Shown here piece after piece: positions 1 through 4,687 of a DNA stretch of 8,019 nucleotides. The stretch is from an uncultured Porphyromonas sp. GTDB taxonomy: Bacteria; Bacteroidota; Bacteroidia; Bacteroidales; Porphyromonadaceae. Numbering within the stretch: position 1 is the first letter of the stretch; each line of letters starts with the position of its first letter. The stretch lies in NCBI GenBank assembly GCA_946222055.1, contig CAMIEW010000029.1, positions 1 through 8,019 on the forward strand, in the 5' to 3' direction. The notes under the pieces are model-generated. The model made no database searches, was not told the DNA's origin, and saw only the letters and a list, made by a program, of their open reading frames with translations. Made by a program: the position numbers and the translations under genes.

Positions 1-363
1 CTTACGTATCGTCTCGATAACCTCAGCCAGCTGGTCGTGCGTCTCGCCCTGAGCATCGAGCCAGTGTCGCCACTGAGCGCCATAGACAGGTCCCAGGTCA
101 CCCGCCTCGTCGGCCCACTCGTTCCAGATCCGGACGCCATGCTCCTGCAGGTACTTCACATTCGTCTCGCCCCGGATAAACCAGAGCAGTTCGTAGATGA
201 TGCTCTTCAGGTGGAGCTTCTTCGTCGTCAGTAGCGGGAAGCCCTCGCTGAGCGGGAAGCGCAGCTGTGCACCGAAGAGACTGATCGTGCCTGTGCCGGT
301 GCGGTCCTCCTTCCGGTGTCCCTCATCCAGCACCTTCTGCAAGAGATCAAGATACTGTCTCAT
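1..363 (-). CDS. thyA: Thymidylate synthase ThyA, N-terminal 121 codons (3' end outside window)
   Basis: This gene encodes the cytoplasmic enzyme that makes dTMP from dUMP, using 5,10-methylene-tetrahydrofolate as methyl donor and reductant. The visible 121 residues match the start of ThyA closely: [15 protein letters not shown] at 1-15, the phosphate-binding loop DRTGTGT at 20-26 (R21), [10 protein letters not shown] at 42-51, the helix with [11 protein letters not shown] at 58-68, the segment IWNEW at 79-83, and [11 protein letters not shown] at 91-101. The catalytic Cys lies beyond the window edge, so completeness cannot be judged. The ATG overlaps the stop of the upstream thiL-like gene as ATGA, and a GGAGGAG stretch ends only two bases before the ATG, so thyA is probably translated by coupling in one operon. 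In many Bacteroidota a dihydrofolate reductase gene follows thyA; that region is not visible here. The identity is near certain; the operon is an inference from the overlap. Confidence 0.97.
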   Translation of the reverse strand, partial: MRQYLDLLQKVLDEGHRKEDRTGTGTISLFGAQLRFPLSEGFPLLTTKKLHLKSIIYELLWFIRGETNVKYLQEHGVRIWNEWADEAGDLGPVYGAQWRHWLDAQGETHDQLAEVIETIRK

Positions 364-1397
364 GGCTCCTCCGTCGTCGTGGTACTCTGTGAGCGGAGGG
401 GCGTCTCGCTCCCGCCACTGCTGACGAGGCGACAGCCCATACTCGCGTCGGTGACGAAGCCGATCATCGTCACGCCCTCCAGCCCCTCGATCAGCTCCTT
501 GTCGGTCAGGGGAAGGGTAAAGAGGAGCTCGTAGTCCTCGCCGCCATTACAAGCGATCGCGGTGGGATCCAGCCCCAGCGTCTCCGCCTGCTGCCGCGTC
601 TCCGCAAGGATCGGCAGCCGCTCCTCATAGATCCGGCAGCCGACACCGGAGAGGTCACATAGGCGAAGGAGATCGCCTGCCAGCCCCTCTGTCACCTCCG
701 TCATCGCCGAGGGACGTATCTCGGTCCCGATGGGTGACGGGCTGAGGTCGTGTCGTGCCACGGGGCGCATCTGGCGGGAGAGGAAGTAAGCCCCACCGCC
801 GAAGTCCGGCGCATAGTCCTCCTGTCCCATCCGGTCGAAGACCTGCTTCTCACGCTCCAGCATCGTCAGCCCGAGGAAGGCGGCACCGAGGTCGCCCGTG
901 ACGCAGATCAGGTCATTCTCCTGCGCCGTGTCGCTCCGGAGGTACCGCCCCCGCTCGACACTCCCCACGATATGGGCCGACAGCATCAGCCCGGTACGTG
1001 ACGAGGTGAAGTGGCAGCCTATCAGTCCACAGCCGTAGACCTCGCACGCCTCGCGGACGCCGCTCATCAGCGCCTCCACATCCTCCACCTGAAACCTCGC
1101 CGACAGCCCCACCGACACCTCTACTCCCTCAGCCCTGCCGCCCATGGCGACGATGCGGGAGACCCCCTTAGTGACAGCCTTGAAACCGAGGTACCTGAGG
1201 GGGAAGTAGACCAGGTCGAAGTGGACCCCCTCCAGCATCATGGCCGAAGCGGTGATCAACTGACGCCCCTCGCCCTGCTCCAGCACCGCAGCATCGTCCG
1301 CCGGGTCGCTCTGCAGGAGAGATGAGGGTGACTGGGAGCGAAAAGACTTCAGGATCCTCTCCTTCAGTCCCGCCGGTCCTATCTTAGCTATTTCCAT
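360..1397 (-). CDS. thiL: ThiL-like protein (thiamine-monophosphate kinase family, PurM/AIR-synthase fold) lacking several expected metal-binding acids
   Basis: ThiL phosphorylates thiamine monophosphate to thiamine diphosphate with ATP in the cytoplasm. The 345-residue product has normal family length and landmarks in order: MEIAKIG at 1-7, DDAAVL at 34-39, LEGVHFDL at 55-62, VTGDLGAA at 167-173 and [10 protein letters not shown] at 284-293. From what I recall of Bacteroidota ThiL, several conserved positions are altered. TTD before the EGVHF motif reads SA (A52). The SDI of the next motif is SRI (R81). GGDTT is GCHFT (H129). The DISDGL motif reads EVTEGL (E234, E237). The C-terminal aqGW-type ending is replaced by a Ser/Thr-rich tail. 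The frame is intact, so this is not a simple pseudogene; activity is doubtful. I chose the ATG at 1397 because MEIAKIG fits the family start; an in-frame TTG two codons upstream (1403) is possible. There is no clear Shine-Dalgarno. The stop overlaps the thyA start. Confidence 0.88.
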   Translation of the reverse strand: MEIAKIGPAGLKERILKSFRSQSPSSLLQSDPADDAAVLEQGEGRQLITASAMMLEGVHFDLVYFPLRYLGFKAVTKGVSRIVAMGGRAEGVEVSVGLSARFQVEDVEALMSGVREACEVYGCGLIGCHFTSSRTGLMLSAHIVGSVERGRYLRSDTAQENDLICVTGDLGAAFLGLTMLEREKQVFDRMGQEDYAPDFGGGAYFLSRQMRPVARHDLSPSPIGTEIRPSAMTEVTEGLAGDLLRLCDLSGVGCRIYEERLPILAETRQQAETLGLDPTAIACNGGEDYELLFTLPLTDKELIEGLEGVTMIGFVTDASMGCRLVSSGGSETPLRSQSTTTTEEP

Positions 1398-1419
1398 ACG
1401 CAACGCAATTCTATTTCCA

Positions 1420-1427
1420 CAAAGTTA
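1420..1427 (-). promoter_or_regulatory. Possible -7 box (TAACTTTG) for the thiL-like/thyA operon
   Basis: On the minus strand TAACTTTG matches the Bacteroidota -7 consensus TAnnTTTG exactly and lies 22 bases before the chosen ATG, giving a short leader. I find no TTTG at the proper -33 spacing, so only half of the promoter is supported. It is the best candidate between the repeat island and the gene. Confidence 0.35.
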
Positions 1428-1557
1428 CCTTTTTCCCCACCATTCCCTGCTCCACAATACCAACACTCCAGGTGGTGACGCATTTGAGCCTTAAAGCAAA
1501 GAAGTGATAATCCCTGTCGCTGTGCAATCCTGTCGACTGATCCCAGCCCTGCTGCTA

Positions 1558-1606
1558 CCGCCTGCCGATCCCTCCGGGGCGAAGCCCCGGAGGGATCGGC
1601 AGGCGG
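1558..1606. repeat. Perfect 23-bp inverted repeat with a 3-nt loop (REP-like hairpin 1)
   Basis: The arms 1558-1580 and 1584-1606 are exact reverse complements around a GAA loop, giving a very stable GC-rich hairpin. Its core (1567-1599) is repeated, with changes in the right half, at 1869-1901 in the same orientation next to the transposase gene, which links it to that element. No T-run follows on either strand, so it does not look like an ordinary intrinsic terminator. It lies about 160 bp upstream of the thiL-like start. Confidence 0.85.
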
Positions 1607-1620
1607 GATCGTCTCTGTCG

Positions 1621-1652
1621 GAATCGGGCAGCGAGGCACCCCGCTAGGGTGC
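1621..1652. repeat. REP-like tail motif plus small hairpin, copy 1
   Basis: The stretch 1623-1639 matches the tail motif ATCGGACRGCRAGGCAC (two differences across the longer alignment). It runs into a hairpin with 6-bp arms GCACCC/GGGTGC (1636-1641 and 1647-1652) around a 5-nt loop. The same arrangement recurs at 2521-2554, and the tail without the hairpin at 1894-1913. The three copies share the same orientation. Confidence 0.65.
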
Positions 1653-1658
1653 TCGGTG

Positions 1659-1861
1659 TTTAGCCCGAGTGTCGAGGAGGGGCGCAAGCCCCGACGAAGA
1701 CCCCGGGGAAGATCGGTGGGGAAAAATCCCCTTGACCCCGCCAGGGGTCGCACTATCAAGCCTACCCGGGGAGTGCGACACCCTGGCGGGGTCGTATACC
1801 TACTATGCACCTTCGTTTCCCGGGGTCGTCGGAGCTATGCTCCTCCGACACCCGGGCTAAA
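1659..1861. repeat. ~200-bp nested palindrome: two head-to-head REP-like units (REPIN-like)
   Basis: Three sets of arms pair across a centre near 1763. The outer arms 1659-1679 and 1840-1861 (TTTAGCCCGRGTGTCG followed by AGGAG) differ by one mismatch and one bulge. The middle arms 1693-1710 and 1817-1830 (GACGA then CCCCGGG) pair with small bulges. The inner arms 1734-1754 and 1772-1793 (GACCCCGCCAGGG then GTCGCACT) pair with a single bulged base. Each half also folds on itself, for example GGGGC-GCAA-GCCCC at 1679-1692, GACCCC-GCCA-GGGGTC at 1734-1749 and GTCGGAG/CTCCGAC at 1828-1849. This is what two diverged inverted copies of a unit of about 95 nt would look like. No coding function is apparent; long reading frames crossing it look like by-products of the GC-rich repeat. 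Confidence 0.75.
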
Positions 1862-1868
1862 GGACGAC

Positions 1869-1913
1869 GATCCCTCCGGGGCTACGCCCCTGCGGGATCG
1901 GACAGCGAGGCAC
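1869..1913. repeat. REP-like hairpin plus tail motif, copy 2, abutting the transposase gene
   Basis: GATCCC (1869-1874) pairs with GGGATC (1894-1899), and GGGGC (1878-1882) with GCCCC (1886-1890), around a TAC loop; a small internal loop separates the two stems. The tail GGGATCGGACAGCGAGGCAC occupies 1894-1913 and ends nine bases before the transposase stop codon. The hairpin could also slow transcription leaving the transposase gene, but no T-run follows it. Confidence 0.7.
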
Positions 1914-1922
1914 TTTGACTCT

Positions 1923-2384
1923 CTACTTTTTATAACGAACAACGATGTCTTCGTCCTTCTGATAGTCCTTCTTCATCTTTTCCCATTCCTCGGCAAACGT
2001 CATACTGATATGGTGTTTCTGCTGATCCTTGATATACTCGTAACATCCCGGCACGCGCTCGCGACTGATCGCCTGGGCAAAATAGCCTTTTTGCCAAGAA
2101 AAAAGGCCATTGTAGCCTAACGTATCATTGCACAACTTATTCGTGCACTTTTTTAATTCTCTCACGAAGTCAGAAAGACAAAAGGACGGACTTGAAACAT
2201 AAAACAGAAGGTGCATATGATCGCGTACTCCATTTATAATGAGCGGCACCGCCCCATTGTTCTTGCAGAATGAGATCATATACGGTTGCAGTCGCAACTG
2301 TATTGAGGGTGTTAGGAGCCTCATGCGTTGCTTTGTCGAAAATGTGACGTGAAAAAATAAGGTAAAGTAGGTGTCTCTGTTCAT
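1923..2384 (-). CDS. tnpA: HUH/Y1 transposase of the IS200 / REP-associated (RAYT-like) type
   Basis: The 153-residue product is a small single-domain Y1 transposase, which as a family nicks and rejoins single-stranded DNA through a 5'-phosphotyrosine. Visible signatures are HVTFSTKQR (12-20) on the first strand, the metal-binding H-x-H in DHMHLL (H56, H58), the WQKGYF motif (97-102), and YIKDQQKHH (117-125). Y117 is the likely nucleophile, and Q121 sits four residues on, where family members place the third metal ligand. Length is typical of intact members and no frameshift or stop is seen, so it may be active. The ATG at 2384 gives the MNRDTYFTLFFHV start and follows a good promoter. There is no accessory TnpB. 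GC-rich hairpins with shared motifs lie on both sides, as expected for a REP-associated transposase, but a classical IS200 copy with unrecognised ends is also possible. Confidence 0.9.
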   Translation of the reverse strand: MNRDTYFTLFFHVTFSTKQRMRLLTPSIQLRLQPYMISFCKNNGAVPLIINGVRDHMHLLFYVSSPSFCLSDFVRELKKCTNKLCNDTLGYNGLFSWQKGYFAQAISRERVPGCYEYIKDQQKHHISMTFAEEWEKMKKDYQKDEDIVVRYKK

Positions 2385-2406
2385 AATGGTTAGAGGGTTT
2401 AATAGT

Positions 2407-2438
2407 CAAATCTATTTAGAATCATCCGATTATTCAAA
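2407..2438 (-). promoter_or_regulatory. Bacteroidota-type promoter of the transposase gene
   Basis: On the minus strand a TTTG (2438-2435) is followed after 20 bases by TAGATTTG (2414-2407), a full match to the Bacteroidota sigma consensus TTTG-N19/21-TAnnTTTG. Transcription would begin a few bases after the -7 box, leaving a leader of roughly 15-20 nt before the ATG at 2384. This is the best promoter in the window. Confidence 0.65.
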
Positions 2439-2467
2439 TACAGCCTGTCGGGGTGTCTCTCCCCTCG

Positions 2468-2481
2468 ACCCCGGTAGGGGT
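2468..2481. repeat. Small ACCCC-GGTA-GGGGT hairpin
   Basis: This is a 5-bp stem with a GGTA loop. It belongs to the same hairpin family as 1734-1749 (loop GCCA) and 2537-2554 (loop GGCA), placing family members on the upstream side of the transposase gene. Confidence 0.55.
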
Positions 2482-2520
2482 GCTTGTAATGGTGATTGGC
2501 AAAGGGATTAATGTCCCTAC

Positions 2521-2554
2521 GGGATCGGACGGCAAGGCACCCCGGCAGGGGTGC
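2521..2554. repeat. REP-like tail motif plus hairpin, copy 3
   Basis: GGGATCGGACGGCAAGGCAC (2521-2540) differs from the copy at 1894 at two positions. It runs into a perfect 7-bp hairpin, GCACCCC / GGGGTGC with loop GGCA (2537-2554). The orientation is the same as in copies 1 and 2, so directly repeated motifs lie on both sides of the transposase gene. Confidence 0.65.
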
Positions 2555-2585
2555 AATGTTCGTAGCTGTAAGTTTGGGCAGAGCA

Positions 2586-2711
2586 TACGACCCGTCCCAC
2601 TCGTCCGACCCGTCCGACTTGTCCGATCTATCCGACTTGTCCGACCCGCCCCACCCGTCCGATCCATCCGACCTATCCGACTTGTCCGACTTGTCCCACC
2701 CGTCCGACAAG
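2586..2711. repeat. 9-bp tandem repeat array, 14 units (consensus TCCGACTTG)
   Basis: Fourteen consecutive 9-mers fit the pattern TCCGAC followed by a variable triplet (TTG, CCG, CTA, CCA). The most diverged units read CCCCACCCG, TCCCACTCG and TCCCACCCG. Because the period is a multiple of three and lacks stops, several frames stay open; the minus strand reads as an SDKSDRSDG-type string. I see no start context or family resemblance that would make this a gene, so I treat it as a non-coding minisatellite. The variable triplets give every unit a slightly different spelling, suggesting an old or point-mutated array. Confidence 0.85.
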
Positions 2712-2739
2712 AAAGCGCCCTCGTTCGATGAGAGGTTTT

Positions 2740-2805
2740 ACTAAACCCGATATTAGTGATCACTAAACCCGATAATAGTGTTGACTAATACCGGTAATAG
2801 AAAAG
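2740..2805. repeat. Three 22-bp imperfect direct repeats with internal dyad symmetry
   Basis: Units begin at 2740, 2762 and 2784, each starting ACTAA and containing ACCCGATA/ACCGGTA followed by TTAGT or ATAG. Each unit is itself partly palindromic (ACTAA near the start, TTAGT or ATAG near the end). The first two are close copies; the third has diverged, mainly in its last bases. The 22-bp phasing is about two helical turns, which would suit a protein-binding array, but there is no gene start close by and no sign of a plasmid-type origin. Function is unknown. Confidence 0.7.
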
Positions 2806-2964
2806 CACTAGAGGGAGGGCCACTTCCACCCTGCTCCTCAGCCCACTCCGCCACCCCACACCTTGCGGGCAGACCAGACAGCCTAGTTTACCGATCTGCC
2901 GGGGACAGAAGAGCGGTCTGAGACAGAATTGCTGTCATCAGCTTGGTCAAGAATCCACCTACCG
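2806..2964. other. Non-coding stretch with no recognised feature
   Basis: Between the 22-bp repeats and the susD terminator I find no convincing gene, promoter or RNA. A weak GACAG-AATTG-CTGTC hairpin at 2922-2936 is too small to interpret. Confidence 0.5.
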
Positions 2965-3012
2965 CCACAAAACACAAAGAGGGTGCGCCGCAACTCGTGC
3001 GACGCACCCTCT
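2965..3012 (-). terminator. Intrinsic terminator after the susD-like gene
   Basis: The arms 2978-2987 and 3003-3012 (AGAGGGTGCG / CGCACCCTCT) form a perfect 10-bp stem. One mismatch and an inner 4-bp stem (CGCA/TGCG) follow, with loop ACTCG. In the minus-strand direction the hairpin is followed by TTTGTGTTTTGTGG, a T-rich tail; the other strand has none. It starts about 57 bases past the susD stop, so it ends the susC-susD transcript. Confidence 0.85.
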
Positions 3013-3068
3013 CATTATCGCCGTATGAGACTATAACTCACACGCAAATTGCTATAGTGAAATCAGAA

Positions 3069-4664
3069 TTACTGTACCAGAGGATTCTGCTTAATAACAC
3101 CTCCGGCAGCCTTAATCTCATCGTAAGGAATCGCAAATTCCCAGGCAGGAGAATTAACATCCTTAGGGATATACCTGACGAGGTCACCGGTATTTCTCTT
3201 CCTGAACATCTCAGCAGCTGCACCGCTCAGGTACTTCACATTACTTGCCGTAGAGCGATCAAAGGTAATTCCGAGGCGCTTGATATCAAAGAAGCGAAGT
3301 CCCTCTCCCCAGTGATCAATCCGCTTATTGCGCATGATCTCAGAGATAAGCTGCTCCCCGGAGTACTGAGAGGCATTGTATTCAGGGTCACGAGTCACCA
3401 TAATTTCTCCCAGCGTTTTCTGAGCCGCAGCATCCTTGCCTTGGCGTGCCTCTGCCTCAGCCTTGATGTAGTACAGCTCTGAGAGTCTGATGATCTGCAT
3501 ATCACCTCTGGAGCTCTCGCTGGACTGTGCCCAGAACTTCACCTGCTGCCCCGTAGACGACCACTTGCCACCGGCATAGTTACCCAGCGCAAAGAGCTCT
3601 TCATTTACTCCGCTTGGGATCTTATCCCCAAGATCAGCGCAGACAAACCACTTACGACGGACATCATTCTTTCCCATAGGATCATAGATGTCACGATTAA
3701 TTGCGAACTGAGTTCCACCAATCTGCCAAGCCTTGAAGTTACAAGACACGTGGGCCATATACCCCCAATACCCCATATCTTGATCAGAGGCCTGCTTGTA
3801 GCCCCAAATCCACTCGGTGGCATTGATATCGTTGAACCCATCCAGCAAGTCCGTACCCGTCTGTAGCTTGATATTGCCATTCTTCTTCGCAATACCCTCT
3901 GTAGCATACTTCTCAGCAGCGGCATAGTCTTGCTTAGCCAAAGCCACACGAGCGGCAATGGCACAAGCAGCACTATAAGAGATCTGGTTCTTATCCTGCG
4001 TCTCGACTCTTGACAGATGATCCAGAGCCTTGGCAATGTCACTGTCGATCTGATCATAGATCTCCTTGACAGAGGCACGGGGCAGCGGGTCAGTCTTCTC
4101 GCCATCAAGCTTCAGAGGCACAGCAGGAGTGTCGTTAGCACCACCCTTTACATACCTCTTTCCGAAGAGCTGAGCCAGAAAATGGTAAGACATAGCCCTG
4201 AAGGTGTATGCCTGCCCCAGGAGGTAGTCCTTTTCTTTCTCGGAGACCTTTGAAGCCTCAGCGGAATTGATGATAGTGCTAGACTGATTGATAATGGAGT
4301 AGAAAAACAACCAAGCCCTCTCATTAATTTCACCATAAGGATTAGTGTGATCCTCGTAGCGATGCAACCCCATATAGATGGCTGGGACAGAGTTGATAAA
4401 GTCGTCACCCAGGTAGTCCATCTTGTACATTAAGGATCCGTAGCCTACTCCAAAGCCCTGAGGATTTCCCATGGCATCGAAGTAGTCATAGTTGTACATG
4501 GTGTTGTGTACACCATCAAGTAATGCCTTCATTCCGTTGAAGGAGCCACTCAGCTGGTCGCGGGTAAGTGCGTCTGTGGGAGCCGTATCCAAAAAGTCCT
4601 TAGAGCAGGAAGTTAGCGTCAGACCACACAGTAGTAGCACTGTTGCAATAATATTTCTTTTCAT
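3069..4664 (-). CDS. SusD/RagB-family nutrient-binding outer-membrane lipoprotein
   Basis: This is a surface lipoprotein that closes like a lid over its SusC partner and helps capture an oligomeric nutrient before TonB-dependent import. The 531-residue protein starts with a lipoprotein signal peptide (MKRNIIATVLLLCGLTLTSC) whose lipobox LTSC puts the lipidated Cys at residue 20, followed by S-K-D rather than a Lys-rich stretch. Family signatures include FLDTAPTDALT (24-34), the helix with TFRAMSYHFLAQLFG (154-168), the alpha-helical repeat region KQDYAAAEKYATEG (244-257), and the C-terminal GEGLRFFDIKRLG (453-465), a hallmark of SusD proteins. Length is typical. The gene sits 23 bp after the susC-like stop, so the two are co-transcribed; no Shine-Dalgarno is evident, as is usual in this phylum. 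The ligand cannot be read from the sequence. Without neighbouring glycoside hydrolases, a peptide role like that of RagB is as plausible as a glycan role. Confidence 0.95.
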   Translation of the reverse strand: MKRNIIATVLLLCGLTLTSCSKDFLDTAPTDALTRDQLSGSFNGMKALLDGVHNTMYNYDYFDAMGNPQGFGVGYGSLMYKMDYLGDDFINSVPAIYMGLHRYEDHTNPYGEINERAWLFFYSIINQSSTIINSAEASKVSEKEKDYLLGQAYTFRAMSYHFLAQLFGKRYVKGGANDTPAVPLKLDGEKTDPLPRASVKEIYDQIDSDIAKALDHLSRVETQDKNQISYSAACAIAARVALAKQDYAAAEKYATEGIAKKNGNIKLQTGTDLLDGFNDINATEWIWGYKQASDQDMGYWGYMAHVSCNFKAWQIGGTQFAINRDIYDPMGKNDVRRKWFVCADLGDKIPSGVNEELFALGNYAGGKWSSTGQQVKFWAQSSESSRGDMQIIRLSELYYIKAEAEARQGKDAAAQKTLGEIMVTRDPEYNASQYSGEQLISEIMRNKRIDHWGEGLRFFDIKRLGITFDRSTASNVKYLSGAAAEMFRKRNTGDLVRYIPKDVNSPAWEFAIPYDEIKAAGGVIKQNPLVQ

Positions 4665-4687
4665 AATATAATCGGTGCGTATCTACT

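Larger units (their letters stand above)
1558..2554 (-). mobile_element. Putative transposase/REP-like repeat element (boundaries approximate)
   Basis: The block comprises the Y1 transposase gene with repeat motifs on both sides: tail-motif copies at 1621, 1894 and 2521, hairpins at 1558-1606, 1869-1899, 2468-2481 and 2537-2554, and the inverted pair at 1659-1861. I infer one REP-associated transposase locus because the hairpins and tail are shared across the gene. The true cleavage sites cannot be told from a single copy, and IS200-type elements make no target duplication, so the ends given are only the outermost shared motifs. Confidence 0.5.

Noticed and set aside
1398..1403. TTG start two codons upstream of the chosen thiL-like start
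   Set aside because: The ATG at 1397 gives the expected MEIAKIG beginning; the TTG has no better ribosome site.
1388..1810. 140-codon minus-strand open frame covering the GC-rich repeats
   Set aside because: It crosses the hairpins and the nested palindrome, its composition follows the repeats (Pro/Arg/Gly-rich), it overlaps the thiL-like start, and no family features are seen.
1656..2120. 154-codon plus-strand open frame
   Set aside because: It runs through the palindrome and then antisense to the transposase gene; no recognisable domain.
2170..2409. 79-codon open frame overlapping the 5' part of the transposase gene
   Set aside because: It is an out-of-frame shadow of the transposase, which has complete HUH and Y1 motifs in the other frame.
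2399..2710. Minus-strand open frame encoding an SDxSD-type repeat protein
   Set aside because: The open frame follows from a stop-free 9-bp repeat; other frames on both strands are open as well, and the non-repeat part runs through REP-like hairpins and the transposase promoter.
2586..2711. Replication-origin iterons
   Set aside because: A period of 9 bp with heavy sequence drift, no replication initiator gene and no AT-rich unwinding region.
2740..2805. Short CRISPR array
   Set aside because: The repeats are directly adjacent without spacers and no cas genes are present.
2943..3482. 179-codon plus-strand open frame
   Set aside because: It lies over the terminator and antisense to the C-terminal part of the susD-like gene, which has unmistakable family motifs.
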